Positions 31,809 through 44,935 are shown, counted from the first letter of the stretch. The stretch: DNA of 64,000 nt from Bombyx mori (GCF_030269925.1 NC_085111.1:8176142-8240141), one strand, 5' to 3'. Translations and numbers: made by a program. Notes: a model not told the origin generated them from the letters alone.

Positions 31809-32050
31809 ACTGGTGGTAGGACCTCTTGTGAGTCCGCGCGGGTAGGTACCACCACCCTGCTTATTTCTGCCGTGAAGCAGTAATGCGTTTCGGTTTGAAG
31901 GGTGGGGCAGCCGTTGTAACTATACTGAGATCTTAGAACTTATATCTCAAGGTGGGTGGCGCATTTACGTTGTAGATGTCCATGGGCTCCAGTAACCACT
32001 TTACACCAGGTGGGCTGTGAGCTCGTCCACCAATCAAAGCAATAAAAAAA
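31809..32050 (+). mobile_element. Bm1 SINE, truncated at ACTGGTGG
   Basis: Starts at ACTGGTGGTAGGACCTCTTG and ends GCAATAAAAAA. It lacks the head and its pol III boxes. It shares its start point with the copies at 41204, 49353 and 55760. Very little divergence. Confidence 0.92.
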
Positions 32051-33329
32051 AATATTCTAAAATATCAGTCTTGTACAGGATTCTTATTATTTTATTGGCT
32101 ATTAATGGAAGTATTCGTAAAAGTCATGAACGAAATGTGTATCTGTTAAATAAATTAAATAAAACAAAGTAAGGTGATATTTGCTAGATTTAAATAATTT
32201 TTAATACATAAATAAGCTTGAAATTAATAAATAATTAAGAAGTGTCAAGACGGAACAAAGCTAAAAAGCTTTCATCTCGTATTTTGAATTTAATTAAGAC
32301 GTTATTTTATCGTTCATATTTCAGTTGACTTTCCCTCTTGAAAAAGCACCTTTCAATGTCTGAAATTAACGTCAAACGTGTCAATCTTGGGAAATATCCG
32401 TGGAAAGAATGATACATTTTTCTGTTGCGTAATTTCAAAATAGAATGAAAAAATTAAAATCGTGTGTTTAGTATTTATGAAACTTTACGATAAAACACGA
32501 ATTAGGATTAAATTTACAATCATTCATCCGTCATGATGCGTTATATAAAACATAATTATGATTTAGGTTTATATCGATAACATAATTTATTAAACACTAC
32601 AGAGACTGCCTGTGTTTTCGTAAGGGCACAACAACACAGAAATAATACCGCCACAAAAGTTTGGTTTAGCAGAACAGGGTCGTAACATAAAATTTTACAA
32701 CAACTTTAGACGTTACGTTGTTATGGCTTTTTGATATCTTTCCATATCTAATAATGAGTTTATAGCTTGTAATACGATGTTTTATACGATACTACTATAT
32801 TTAATTACATTATCGACTTTTGCGTGTACATTATTGGCTTAGAAAAAACACAATTATAACGACACAATAGGCTGATCTGCGGGCTACTACGTAACAAAGG
32901 TTCTCTCGGCTAGCGTTAGATTGGTTTCTTAATAACGTTATTGTATAAGATTGTTTTTTGCGAGGACAGAAAGGGCGGTTAAATAATACGGTAGCTGTAT
33001 ATAAACGAAATTATTTTCAACAGCTATCAGTGCGGTAAGCTGGTCGCAATTTAATTTTAAAGTTTGTAAGTAAGTATCGTTAGGGGGCAGGGTGAATTAG
33101 CATATTTGCGCGTTTAAGCCGGGGCCTCCGCCGGGGCAGGTTGAGTGATTGAATTATTAACTGACTGGCATCAGGCCCACCGGTACTTCAGACGTGAGCT
33201 GTGTGCGAGATTATCCACGTGGTTCTCGTAACAGTTATAATTATCCGGACGCTGTCAAGTTTCGATAATGGTTAAATGCTCACGCAAATAATCCCCTAAA
33301 ATCGTACCAAACTGTATCGGTCATGTTAC
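32051..33329. other. Unassigned DNA
   Basis: AT-rich to about 33040. The interval 33060-33290 is GC-richer and contains CCGGGGCCTCCGCCGGGG. It looks unlike any repeat here and could be conserved noncoding sequence. Confidence 0.35.
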
Positions 33330-33559
33330 TTCGGATCCTCGCGATCCAGTAAATTAAATCACAGACACAGACCACTGAGTTTCTCGCCGGATCTTTTCAG
33401 TGGATCGCGTTTCCGATCCGGTGGTAGATTCTGCGAAGCACGGCTCTTGCTAGGGTTCGTGTTAGCAACGTCGTCAGGTTTGAGCCCCGTGAGCTCACCT
33501 ACTAGTTCGACGAATCTAGAATAACCCCTCGAGGTTACTAAAATAGGTAGGAAAAAAAA
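33330..33559 (+). mobile_element. Jockey-like LINE 3' end
   Basis: Begins in the ORF2 C-terminus (CGGATCCT), jumps by internal deletion to GTAAATTAA at the stop codon, then carries the full 3' UTR with the stem-loop (CCACTGA at 33372-33378 facing TCAGTGG at 33397-33403). It ends TAGGTAGGA plus A-run. The 3' part is close to the 5556-7829 copy. Confidence 0.88.
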
Positions 33560-34024
33560 AGGATTGCTCTTGAATTACGATCTAGATTGTTATTTATTGC
33601 AGCGCTCATACTTCGAATACATTTGAATGTCACATCTCATTAGCATTAACTGAGATTCCCTTTATCTCTCGTCTGCGTAAACTTCGATAAATTTTAGATT
33701 CGATGTAACTTATATGGCTTGGGGTTTTATCTCAGCGAAATCGATTCACAAGAAGTTTGTCAAGGATTTAGTCGCGAAACTTGGTTTAATAACACAACAG
33801 TTTGAGCGAACTAAGTGCCGATCGGTTAGTAATAAAATTACTTCGTGTTTCTATTCGGTTCACTTGAGACTGTCCTTCAATATTAAAACGCAAAACTCTA
33901 ATTGATATTACGATTTGCATGGCCTATTTGTATATTGTCATATTTATTGCCCTAGATAGGTGAGTGACCTCCTGACTAACATAATTGCGATAGAACATGT
34001 AACAGCTGTATCATATCATTCAAA
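33560..34024. other. Unassigned DNA
   Basis: No gene or repeat recognised; the open frame at 33714-33905 has no recognisable motif. Confidence 0.35.
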
Positions 34025-34557
34025 AAAAGTCATGTTTGGTCGTGATCTACGGACTCTACAACAAAACACTACGCTTCCCTGAACACAGAACTGCGTTATA
34101 CTCAAATTCCTTTACTGTTTCAGCAAACTCGTCTTTGGAATAGCCTTCCCCCGAGTTTTTGTGAAGCACGTTCAGTTGATATTTTGAAAGCGAAAGTACA
34201 TGATCTCTTATTCGAAGAACAGATAGCTTGATTGTTTTGTAGTATGTTGTGGTTTATGTAATTTATTTTATTTGATATGTATTTCTTATCTATGTATCTT
34301 TGTATGTATTTGTAGGTATGTATCTATGCATTTGTTTTGGCAAGGTCATTTATAACCTAGTGTTCATTTTACTCATGTCGACTGTAATTCTTTAAATTAT
34401 CGCCATGTATTAACTTCATCACAGCTACGCACTTCTTGAATCTTTCACTTCATCAACGAGGGTTAACTGGAAGAGAATGCCTGCATGGCGTTAAGTTCGC
34501 TTTTGTACACTATTTTGTGCAATCAAGAATTTTCATTCATTCATTCATTCATTCACA
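34025..34557 (+). mobile_element. Degraded CR1/Jockey-like LINE 3' end
   Basis: Around 34130 the sequence reads TRLWNSLPP and DILKAKVHDLLF in one frame, the C-terminal block of this LINE group. ACTGGAAGAGAATGCC at about 34466-34481 matches the 3' UTR of the intact LINE. Two hairpins (34476-34492 and 34503-34522) are preserved. It ends in an (ATTC)n tail at about 34533-34555. The 5' limit is approximate. Confidence 0.7.
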
Positions 34558-35745
34558 ATTTATATATATACCAAGTACACGAAATACTAAATGAATAAAT
34601 AAAGAGTTTAATTTTGTTATGAAATATTCAAAATGCTCCCGCTCTTCTACAATTAATGATTTAATATAATAAATACCCCAAGTCCAGTCTCAATGTTTCG
34701 AGTCGAGGACAAACACAAACGTCGAAGTCAAATCTGGCACACTTCGCAAATAACAAAGCTCCGTGGGTCCTGGAACTCTGCATAACTCAAATTTTGATTG
34801 AGTGAACTCCCAACAGCGTTACCGAACAATAACTTTGATTCCATTCCGAACAAGTTAACAATAACGGCTACATTATGCTTAGTGTTCTAGTTAGTGAGTT
34901 AGACACAACAGCTCTGTCGTTACACTAAGATTTATAAATTTATATTTGCATTAATTTAGCAAATTAAAATAATTTATGTAGATTATCGTGTAATGAAATT
35001 GATTCACATTTATAATGCCACTGGAATAATAATGGGCGCAGCACGGCAGCGCATAAAGCCGCATGCAGCCGATAGTTCTCGTATATTATAATTGAATAAA
35101 TAATGGTGGTCGGAACAATATTTTATAATAAAATGGATTCTTTATAGCGTAGTAGGTGGCGAGATCACAATGCACACAAGGAGCTATATATCACAATATG
35201 TATTATCGACGTTGCAAAAGGACTAGCACGCCGCCCGAGCGTCGTCTTCCAGAAAGCAATTTTATACGGATTGTTCAGCTACGATTGCATAAATCTCACA
35301 ATGTGTCATTTTAAATAAAACATATTCAATTTATTAAAGTAGAACCGAGCTTAACGTTACACAAGATATTTTAAAATGTTAAAAGTTTCATTCGGGATGT
35401 GTTTCGAGTTTTATTAGATTAGTAATTTAATATGTTAATTAAAAATATAGACGGACACATCTTTGGAGTTCGTTTCACTAAAACATGAGCTCGAATATGC
35501 AAGAGAATATTTCACAAATGAGAATGTTGTCGCGCGAAGGCTTTTTATGAAAACCAACCGGTAAATAAGGCAAAGGTCCCGGTCGTATACATTTGTCCCC
35601 TCGGAGCATTCGCGGGAATGAGCAAAAACAAAGTGAAAATAAAGTGAAAACATTGTTATTCTCGTGTGGATTACCTCGTTTCGTGTTATTCCGGTGCCGG
35701 GAGTGCCCAGATATGAAACTATGGACTGCATGTACTTCATACGTT
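34558..35745. other. Unassigned DNA
   Basis: No gene recognised. GC-richer spots at 35035-35080 and 35220-35260 stand out slightly from the AT-rich background. Confidence 0.35.
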
Positions 35746-36044
35746 TCAATTTTAAAATATATAAAAATGTATTGCTGTTCGTTAGTCTCGCTAAAACTCT
35801 AGAACGGCTGGACCGATTTGGCTAATTTTGGTCTTCAATTATTTGTGGAAGTCCAGAGAAGGTTTAAAAGGTAGATAAATATGAAAACGCTCGGAATTCA
35901 ATAAAAATAACAATTTTCTTTTTTCTTTGATGCCCTCCCGTCGAACGGAGTCCTTTTGTTTATTTTAAGTTTATTTTTTTAGTTTAAGGTTTAGGTCTTT
36001 TATTTATCGATTGAGGCACTACGAAGTCTGGCGGGTCAGCTAGT
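35746..36044 (+). mobile_element. Non-autonomous Helitron-like element
   Basis: A 299-bp unit starting TC and ending GGGTCAGCTAGT followed by T, with TCTCGCTAAAACTC and ACGGCTGGACCGATTTGG inside. A second copy lies on the minus strand at 43632-43923. TC at the start, CTAGT at the end and absence of a target-site duplication fit the Helitron pattern. No helicase is encoded. The name is inference from termini. Confidence 0.65.
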
Positions 36045-36374
36045 TTTAAAATAAATTTGCAGCTTGCCGATTTCGGGACCAGCTCTATTTAATTGAGCCA
36101 TTAATGGATTTTCGCTCTGTATTTCCGTGGTATCAACGGTGCCGTCGTAAATAATGAGGTGCTAAATTATTTATGTTGGAATGTTAATGTTGAATTACTG
36201 CACGTAAGCAATAACGTTTTTTTCTCGATAGTATTATTATCAGACAGTTAAATACATGTTAATTAAAAGAAATTTTGTATCTAAAACTGAGTATTTGATG
36301 TGTTTTACTAGAATATGGTGACACAGAATAGCGGGCTGCAATATGTTAAATCACTTTAAATTTATGTTTATATA
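36045..36374. other. Unassigned AT-rich DNA
   Basis: No gene or repeat recognised. Confidence 0.35.
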
Positions 36375-36563
36375 TTTTATTATTATTTATTGCTTAGATG
36401 GGTAGACGAGCTACAGCCCACCTGGTGTTAAGTGGTTACTGGAGCCCATAGACATCTACAACGTAAATGCGCCACCCACCTTGAGATATAAGTTCTTTGG
36501 TCTCGGTATAGTTACAACGGCTACCCCACCCTTCAAACCGAAACGCATTACTGCTTCACTGCA
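36375..36563 (-). mobile_element. Bm1 SINE, 3' half
   Basis: ATTGCTTAGATGGGTAGACG through AAACGCATTACTGCTTCACT. The head side is lost at 36563, where AT-rich DNA begins. Confidence 0.9.
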
Positions 36564-37609
36564 TATATGTATACATATATCATTATAATTATTTTTAATA
36601 AATGTATCTTTTTTATTTGATTAGTTTTGGTAATTTTAAATATGTTTCAATGACACTATGTAAACATATTGACTTGTTGTTGTTGTCTGAAATAAAATAA
36701 ATAATTCATTTATTCATTCATTCATATCTACCTATATAAATAATATTGACACCTATTAATATCACATTAATTAGTATCAGTATAACCAAATGTAATGAAT
36801 TTGTGACCATATGAGGGTGTATAGGAGATATACATCTATAAAATAACCTTTGGGGTATATAATCATGATTTCTCATTATTTAAGTCTCTGGGCATGAAGA
36901 AAGCCTCATGTTTTAATGTTTATGATTTTTTTTAAACTTCAAAATCTCAACAAAACGTTGAAAATTGTTACAAAGCTCTTTAAGAGCAAGCTAAACTTTT
37001 TTCGATTCACGTAAATGTCAATGTAAATATTGGTTTTCAATGAATCAGAATTGTTCGTTAAAAATGTACAAATAACGCGCCTACCAGAACAGAGAGCAAA
37101 CCCGCGTTTGTTAAAGGAGGTGTAATACAAATATAAAAATGAAAACACCATTATTCTTGTGGAGATTATTTCGTGTTATCTCGGAAGACATTCTTTTCGT
37201 CCGGACAAGAACACCAGTGCTGTATTATAAAAGAAAAATACAGTAACATTATCGGTCTGCTATTTTCTACTTACGGACTTAATGTGAAACTTATTACGTA
37301 CGTATTTAAGTGGAACGTTTTGTGTCTTTGATGTTGAGAGTTTCTTCAATTCTAAACGTTTTAATTCAAATAGCTCTTGTAACGTTAAGCATTCTTGACG
37401 CATACATACATATATGCGTAAAAAATTGCAGAATATATTCCAGAGAATCAAGGGTTTATATTCTATTGGATATCTGAGTAAGCTATAAATTTGATGTTTC
37501 ACTTAACGTTAACTTGCTGCATATCGTAAATAAATGTTATAAAATTAAATTACATATTACAGATAACGTGGTTTAAAGGATAATACTCCCGGTGTATCTT
37601 GAAATATGA
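36564..37609. other. Unassigned AT-rich DNA
   Basis: No gene recognised. Around 36660-36725 an AAATAAATAA stretch followed by (ATTC)n resembles the tail of the CR1/Jockey-like LINE. Confidence 0.35.
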
Positions 37610-37760
37610 ATTTAACACGTGTTCACGACAGACTTCCATGACACGGCCCAGTCGTTACTAATATAGACTTAGACCTCATGTCTGAAAGTAATTGGCGGCA
37701 TTCACGATTTGATGTCCATGGGCTCCCGTAATCGTTTAGCACGGTTTAATGAAGGATAGT
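37610..37760 (+). mobile_element. Old degraded Bm1-related fragment
   Basis: AGACTTAGACCTCATGTCTG, then GATGTCCATGGGCTCCCGTA and TTTAGCAC keep the order of the Bm1 3' part with many changes. Confidence 0.5.
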
Positions 37761-39714
37761 GGTGAAGGTGGATTTAGATTCAGATTTCAAAGTCCTGTTT
37801 CGAGGCATCCGATTTTGACTTTTGGGTGTCAATGCCCAACACCAGGCGTTTGGTGAATTTATTTATCCATCTAATAAGCCAACAGAAAGCTTTTATTTTA
37901 CCAATGTTTACGTTATTATATTATCTACGTTACATGCCATGGATAGACTATAACTATACACAAAGCGGTTGTTGGGCACCGTATTTGCGAGTGTAAATTG
38001 AAACATGTTGAGAGTTAATTGCGTTCAGGTCTATGGGGGCGACCGCTCGGTGCTCGGTCATGGGCGGAGTAATCCTCGACCTACGGCCTCCTCGCACAAA
38101 GAAGCGTTATCTCTGCGCATTAACACTTACTGATAGCAATTGGCGCTCCGCTGTCCTCCCGGCTTTGTAGGACCGAATCTCATTGTTTCGTTAGTTGTAT
38201 TTTGTTAATCTACGTCGAACACTGCCAAAAAAACATTTGTGTTTAGTTAGTTTTCTTTTGGTTAGAAATTTGTTTGCGTTTTATATGTTAGAACAAAATA
38301 AGTCAAAATCGATAGGAAAAACATTATGTATTTCTCTTGATATGTTATCTTTTTTTATTAATTTAGGTTTTGGAGAAATGCGATTTGCGTCTCTACTTAG
38401 GTACAGAGACAGGTAGTCATAGAAGTGACAGTAATTTCAACCTAATTGATAAATAAAGTAACAAATTCACAGTGCGATATCTTATTGCTCTGGTACTGAA
38501 AATACGATGGAAAAAAATAATTGAATTCAATGCACGCGTATGTATACGAAACGACAAAAATACGCATCCTTTCCCTATGTTTAGTTGAAAGTGTGAACAG
38601 CTAGCAACATTAAGGAGCGCTAACGATAGGTCATTACTACATTTGCAACTCACAACAAAAGTTTTTCCTCACTTTGAAGACTGTTTTCAAGCTCGATGCC
38701 GTTTTCTGTGCAAACGTAAAACTAATGCACTTACCGTTTTCAAAGTGCATTTCCAACAGCCAAATCCAACTAGAATATTACCAGAGGATTTAGTATTTAG
38801 CGGCGAGTGGAAATTGAAACATGTCGGCAGTTAATTGTGACCAGGACCCGCCGTTGCTTCGGCCCCCGTCGAATTTCGGATTCTGGGCGCGGAGCTCGAT
38901 GTTAACTTGTCCCTGTTGTTCTCAAAACTTCGATATACTCGGTTGAGTGATTCCGGGAAGCGGTCAACGTCCATTTTGAAGATTTCTCAAAAGCCACCTT
39001 GAACCTTTCACTGAGAAAATTCTTGAATGGTTAGCTATCAAAAACAGGCGATTTCTGAGAAAAAATTCTTGTCTTCATTAAAAATCTGAAGCCTTTGTAA
39101 ATATTGTATTGTTAGTTAGGAAAAGGGTCGAAAATCTCTCGTACATTGGCTATCTGAATTAAAATAAATGTTTAAATTGAATAATTAATTGAAATGTAGT
39201 GCGGTTGTGAATGAATTTGTTTCAACAGTTTTGTTTGTTTTAATGAGTGGGACCGGCCTGGTTAAAGAGCACTGGGCGATCGACAAGCGTGCATCCTGCG
39301 GTCTGTAACCAATTTAACATTCGATATGAGTGACGTATGTCGCTTGCATCGCACTTACCGTGTGATGATCAATTTATTGCGAACTGTTACGAGGATTTAG
39401 GATTTTCATTTTTAAAAAAAAAGATTTTCTCAAGAAATAGGCATTTATTAGATTTATGAATTATTATCGATTTAGTATTGTAAATTTAAGGATACACAAT
39501 TTTGGATCTAACCAACAATCATATTGTCGCAACGGAGAACGAAAATGGACTGACCCTATTGTTACTATTTGTCACTGAAAATACTGACTAAGTGGGAAAA
39601 TAAGGGTGCATCAGCAATAAAGGGTGCAGGGCCGTCTTATAACAGAACACTCATTTATCAAGGACCTGTTTAACATAGCGCTATTTAAAAAAAAACAGGA
39701 GACGCAATATCGCC
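37761..39714. other. Unassigned DNA with a short dispersed repeat
   Basis: A ~40-bp sequence containing AAATTGAAACATGT and AGTTAATTG occurs near 37985-38025 and again near 38797-38838. No gene recognised; open frames at 38195-38416 and 38643-38834 are unremarkable. Confidence 0.35.
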
Positions 39715-40050
39715 ACCGCCATCTTAAAACATGAAGTCGGAATCTCAGTTATTTTATTTAACGTTAGTCAAGTCTTTCGTAATGGAGCGAATGAATGCTT
39801 CGCGACAGAAATAGGCAGTTTGGTAGTAAGTACCTAATCGTGCGGGCTCACAATACAACCTGCCAATAGTTCTTTACGCGTCTTTTATTTTATGATCGAT
39901 GTTATTCCTTTTTCGCGGGAGACATTTGCGAGCACGTGCTTGATGCGTATGCTATGGAAACGTTAATGTCTGCGTAATTTAACTTTGATGACGTCACGTC
40001 GTCTGACGCAGTACAACATGCGATTTATTCTCTAGGCCGCGGTGACTTAA
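39715..40050 (-). mobile_element. Old degraded Bm1-related SINE
   Basis: TTCGCGACAGAAATAGGCAG, GTGCGGGCTCACAATACAAC, GATGTTATTCC and the head-like TCTAGGCCGCGGTGACTT follow the reversed Bm1 order with strong divergence. Confidence 0.6.
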
Positions 40051-40449
40051 AATAAAATCATTGTGAAAATAATACTGTTTCCAGTCTCTCTAAGTAGGTT
40101 CGTTTATCTTGACTAATAAAATACTATTCCAAACTTAACGATTGCAGATGTAATAAATAAAATGATTTAATTTGCAACGCGGCTTGTATATTACATGTTT
40201 TGGATTCATTAGCTTTCGCGCTCTGTGCACGATTCAATAAAACAATACGATTGCTCTTTCAAGTAGACACTTTAAGCCGATCAACAGTTGAATATTGATT
40301 CGGTTTTGTATAGAAATCCTAAAGTGAATTTTATTTTCATCTCTCATAATCCATTCGATTCATAATTGAAAAGGTTACTACGTTCTATCGAATCTATTCG
40401 CAATGAAGTTCTAGTTAGAGAAAAATCCGAAATTTAAACTCTGTTTGCG
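40051..40449. other. Unassigned AT-rich DNA
   Basis: No gene or repeat recognised. Confidence 0.35.
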
Positions 40450-40612
40450 CAATCATCATCATCATCGTCATCATCAGCCTGCGGCAGTCCACTGCTGGAC
40501 ATAGGCCTCCCCCAAAGCCCGCCACTGAACCCGATCTTCGGTTCTACGCATCCAGTTACTGCCAGCTGCCTTGCGCAGGTCGTCGCTCCATCTAGCAGCT
40601 AGCATCTAGCAG
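40450..40612 (-). pseudogene. RTE-like LINE 3' end
   Basis: On the minus strand it reads DLRKAAGSNWMRRTEDR, then WRALGEAYVQQWTAAG and stop, followed by a (GAT)n-type tail (plus strand ATCATCATCATC). This is the typical C-terminus of lepidopteran RTE-type LINEs. It is severely 5'-truncated. Confidence 0.8.
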
Positions 40613-41203
40613 TTTGCGCAATCGACATGAAATTATTTGAAAAAACTATCACACCCCATTTATGTGAATTAGTAAAGAGAATAATCTCACTTCATCATCT
40701 CAATACGCATGATGAAATTGAGGAACTAATACAACACGCGTGTCCAGTTAAACGCGATTAGTTCAGCGCAGATAATTACACATTCCATTTGTCCAGTTAA
40801 TCCGGGACTAATCGGGTGGCGTTTGATAAGGGTCGCCCGCTGACTAGTAAGGTGCGATGCCGTCACTACTACCTGGTTTCATATTTCCCGAAAATCTGGA
40901 TGTGTATTATTAATATGTTCTGTAGCGGAAACACATTTTTCCGCTCTAGTTATTTCATCGAGAAAATATACGTTGAGAGCAAGAAATGATATTGAATTGA
41001 TTTTAGTTAAACAAAATATATATTATTATTTTTTATACGATGAGTTGTATAGTGAATTATTTATTTATGTACTCATAATAATTACGTGACAAAAGCCTAG
41101 TTCTCATTTAAAAGGACACTATTAAATTATGTTTGTCTTTAAAAAATTCTTAAATCTTAAAGCAAATATCGTAACTACATCGTTGACTGCGAATGAACTT
41201 TTT
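40613..41203. other. Unassigned DNA
   Basis: No gene or repeat recognised. The interval 40730-40880 is somewhat GC-richer. Confidence 0.35.
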
Positions 41204-41449
41204 ACTGGTGGTAGGACCTCTTGTGAGTCCGCACGTGTAGGTACCACCGCCCCGCATATTTCTGCCGTGACGCTGTCATGCGTTTCGGTTTGAAGGGTGG
41301 GGCAGCCGTTGTAACTATAATGAGACCTTAGAACTTACATCTCAAGGTGGGTGGCTCATTTACGTTGTAGATATCTATGGGCTCCAGTAACTACTTAAAA
41401 CCAGGTGGACTGTGAGCTCGTCCACCTACCTAAGCAATAAAAAAAATAT
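41204..41449 (+). mobile_element. Bm1 SINE, truncated at ACTGGTGG
   Basis: ACTGGTGGTAGGACCTCTTG to CTAAGCAATAAAAAAAAT. Same internal start as at 31809, 49353 and 55760. Confidence 0.9.
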
Positions 41450-42147
41450 GAATACAAAAACATACAAAAATGTAGTGCTTACAACGCACCGTTAAGTAAA
41501 TGCATGATATAGAAATCAATGACACCGATTTGCCGATTTTCCGCTTTTAAACCTCACCCTTGACACACGCAAATTCTTATGAATAAGATAAGATCGAACT
41601 AGTCGTTTGGGCGAGCGGAAAGCTTTTCTCTCATGCCATGTCTACATTTCCTACGGGCCCACAAGAGATTTTACGAGCCTCACTCTCGGTCGTTGTTTGA
41701 ATTTTTCATGGTACATCATGGCATTCCATTTTTGCATCGTTCGTCGTATGACATGCAGATGAGGGTGCCTAGTTTCGTTCAGATAGATATATTTTTATCA
41801 GACGATCAATTTAAGCATTTCAATCAGACCCACCATGATTTGTTTTATCTATTTTTTATTTAGTATCTAAAGTGATGAGCAATTATTGAAATGCATTTGT
41901 TTGGTTTTAAAGTAAATTGTTATGATAGTATCATGTAAACAAACAATATAATATTAAGCAGATGTTTGAGATACTTAAATGAATGTTTTTTGTGTTTCCT
42001 AATCCACAAGAAAATTCTCTTTTGAGGAGATAATAATTATGACTATTAGGTTCTGAAGTCCGTCGTAATTGATTTGTTGGTATATAATAATATGTATTTA
42101 GGCATACGGATTTTATTAAACAAGCTGTAAACATTATAATAATTTTT
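41450..42147. other. Unassigned AT-rich DNA
   Basis: No gene or repeat recognised. Confidence 0.35.
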
Positions 42148-42258
42148 TTTTTTTATTGCCCTTGTAGGCAGACGAGCATACGGCCCACCTGATGGTGAGT
42201 GGTTACCGTCGCCCATGGACTTCAGCAATGCCAGGGGCAGAGCCAAGCAGCTGCCTAC
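42148..42258 (-). mobile_element. LINE 3' end fragment (GTAGGCAG family)
   Basis: T-run, then GCCCTTGTAGGCAGACGAGC through CAGAGCCAAGCAGCTGCCTA. Nearly the same block as at 1880, 47082 and 49502. Confidence 0.75.
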
Positions 42259-43631
42259 AAAAGTAAAAGAAGAAATATGTTTTGTCTTCATACAGTTTTC
42301 TGATGTAAAATCATGTTTTTAAACTATCTATGTAACACATGTGTTTTGCTGAGGGACTAGTACAAGTACATGTATTTTTTCTATCCGAACGCGTCCGGAA
42401 GCTGAAAAAAAGAACCACAAGGCGCCCGCGAAATAACTCATGTGTTGAGAGACAAGAAAATGTAATAAAAATATTCAGTGAAGTTGAAAACAAAAATATG
42501 GGATGGAAAATGAGAACAAAGGGGAAAATCGCATCAGTTACTCACACGCAACCTTACCGAGCACCTATTATTCGAGACTTTATTGAATAAATATACATAA
42601 TTTCGCTCCGATGTTTTGAAAATGCTATTCGGTGTCGCCAATGTGATTATTCGAAGGTACATGTCGCGATGGAGATGCTTTGTTTTGTCGCGACAACACG
42701 AAGCTACGATTTCATTTCAGATTCAAGTCGAACCAAAAATGTCAATGTATTTTCGTGAAATTGTTTCGTTAGAGAATCAATGTATTATTTGTAATACTTT
42801 TTTTTTGTTTTACTCGTTATTAATTTTGAGACTTTATCAATACATAGGTTTATTTGAAATGTAATTTGATGTTACATCCAACGGCAAAAAACTGTACATT
42901 CTTTTTTTTTCTTTAGCAAACACATATAGAGCATAATCTGAATACCGGATATCTTTAACAAATAATGACTCCAAATCCAATGCATAGGTAATTAATTACT
43001 TATATTGAACGTTAACATAAATATAAACCGTTCATGTAGTAGTTGATTTTTTATTGATTAACTTAACACTTTACATTAGACGACCCGTGAGATCGTTCAC
43101 TCATAAATGCAATAAAAATATACTTTATTTCACGAAAGGCAGCTACGAACAACAAAACAAAAAGAGCCAATTCTTTTAAATTTTAAAATCAATCATATAA
43201 TGGAACGTATCGAAATATAATCCCGTTCAATTTTGTTTAAACCTTTACATATATGTAAAATAAATATGTCATTTGATACCGCGGCTTTCGGAAGCCGGTG
43301 GCGACAGATGGGTAAACAGGCGCGCATAATGCCACCTTGTCACAGCATGTTTATCACGGCCACGACTCCTGGTCTGTCGGTTCTGCCGTGGCGATGCGAA
43401 TTTTTGTCGATTTAACTACCTGATTAGATATAGAGTTTCTTTGATTTTCACGAGTCGTAAATGTAATTTAAAAAAAAGTAATATGGATTGTACACGCGTT
43501 TAAAAAAAAATAATTAAAATAGTGTTCAATAAATTATGATTTCTGACGTTCCGTATACCCTTAGAGTTTTCGTGGTCACGTACGATTAAGGTGTATTATA
43601 ACCATCTATACATTATCGGTTTATATAATAG
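42259..43631. other. Unassigned DNA
   Basis: A Bm1-like tail scrap lies at about 43060-43115 (CACTTTACATTAGACGACCC then GCAATAAAAAT). A GC-richer block at 43265-43415 is unique. Open frames at 42339-42590 and 42616-42864 have no motif I know. Confidence 0.35.
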
Positions 43632-43923
43632 ACTAACTGACCCGGCAGACTTCGTAGTGCGTCAATCGACAAATAAAAGACCTAAACTGCTGTATAAAAG
43701 AAACTTAAAACAAACAAAAGGAATCCGTCCGACGGGGCACAAATCAAAGGAAAAACAAAATTGTTATTTTTATTTAATTCCGAACATTTTTTATATTTAT
43801 CTACCTTTTAAACCTTCTCTGGTCTTCCACGAATAATTCAAGACCAAAATTAGCCAAATCGGTCCAGCCGTTCTCGAGTTTTAGCGAGACTAACGAACAG
43901 TAATGCATTTTTATATATATAGA
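43632..43923 (-). mobile_element. Non-autonomous Helitron-like element
   Basis: Reverse-complement copy of the 35746-36044 unit. On the minus strand it starts TCTATATATATAAAAATG and ends GGGTCAGTTAGT. It shares the GAGAACGGCTGGACCG block and the GGTCTTTTATTTGTCGATTG block. The 81-residue frame inside it is chance. Confidence 0.65.
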
Positions 43924-44935
43924 TTACTTTATTCGTTTAAATATTGTGATAGCTACCGTTTATTTATGTAATATAATATTAAAACAAGATTTCATACATA
44001 CAATATAAAACCAGATATTCAGTTTTGCTGCTCAGTTGATGGCAAAAGTTTTCAGTTTTTTATGATAACTCATGGCATTCTCGGGTTCCAAGACAAAAAA
44101 AGCATTATATGAATTTGTATAAAAGCGATTTTTGTAAAAGCAATATTAGTCTTAGACAGGCGTCCCTCACGATTGTCATAAATTTTAAGATCCCACGGCA
44201 CGTCAAAGCGATCGCAGCCTCCGAATTCAATATAGGTTTCGCTTCAATAAATACGAGGGTGGCCCGTTTCATTCGTGGTTGTATCTGTTATCTTAATCCC
44301 TATTGACTTGTACTATTCATGTGTTGAATCTTTGAGCCCGACCTCATATCCCGATCATCAAATATAAGCTAAATGTAGTTAAAAATATCGAAATATACCT
44401 TAACATTTCGTACAAATTGCTTGAGCGACCTTAAACAAATCGATAATTTTTTTTTAATAATATAAATAATAATTAAATGTGATTGTATAAAATATTCCAT
44501 TATATTCTAATAATGATCTTTTAACCCTTTTTTAGGGTTCCAGCACTCAAACGGAGCAAACAGAACCTTTACAGAATCGCTTTGTTGTTTGTCTGTTTAT
44601 CCGGCATTTATTACTGTTTCTGAAAGTGAGAAAACTGGGTATATATAGGCGGAATAAAGTCGTAAAAATCTCAAGCTTCTCGTTTAATACAGTCAAAATA
44701 TATTAATTTATATACTTAGTCATATTTTGTGTTCCATAAAAACCTGTCAGGGCATTTCCCGTTGACGTAGAATCATAAAATTTTGCCAAGGGGTAAGGTT
44801 TTATTACGAGTAATGGATAGAGTCTAAAAATAGTATACATATTCGTATTCGTATCGCGAATGAAAAAATACGTTTTTGTGATTAACAAACTGATAACGTT
44901 TCTTTCCGTTTTCTCTCTCACACCTTAACGATGGG
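43924..44935. other. Unassigned AT-rich DNA
   Basis: No gene or repeat recognised. Confidence 0.35.

Noticed and set aside
42339..42590. 83-residue frame as a host exon
   Set aside because: Lysine/arginine-rich but no recognisable domain or splice signals; left as unassigned.
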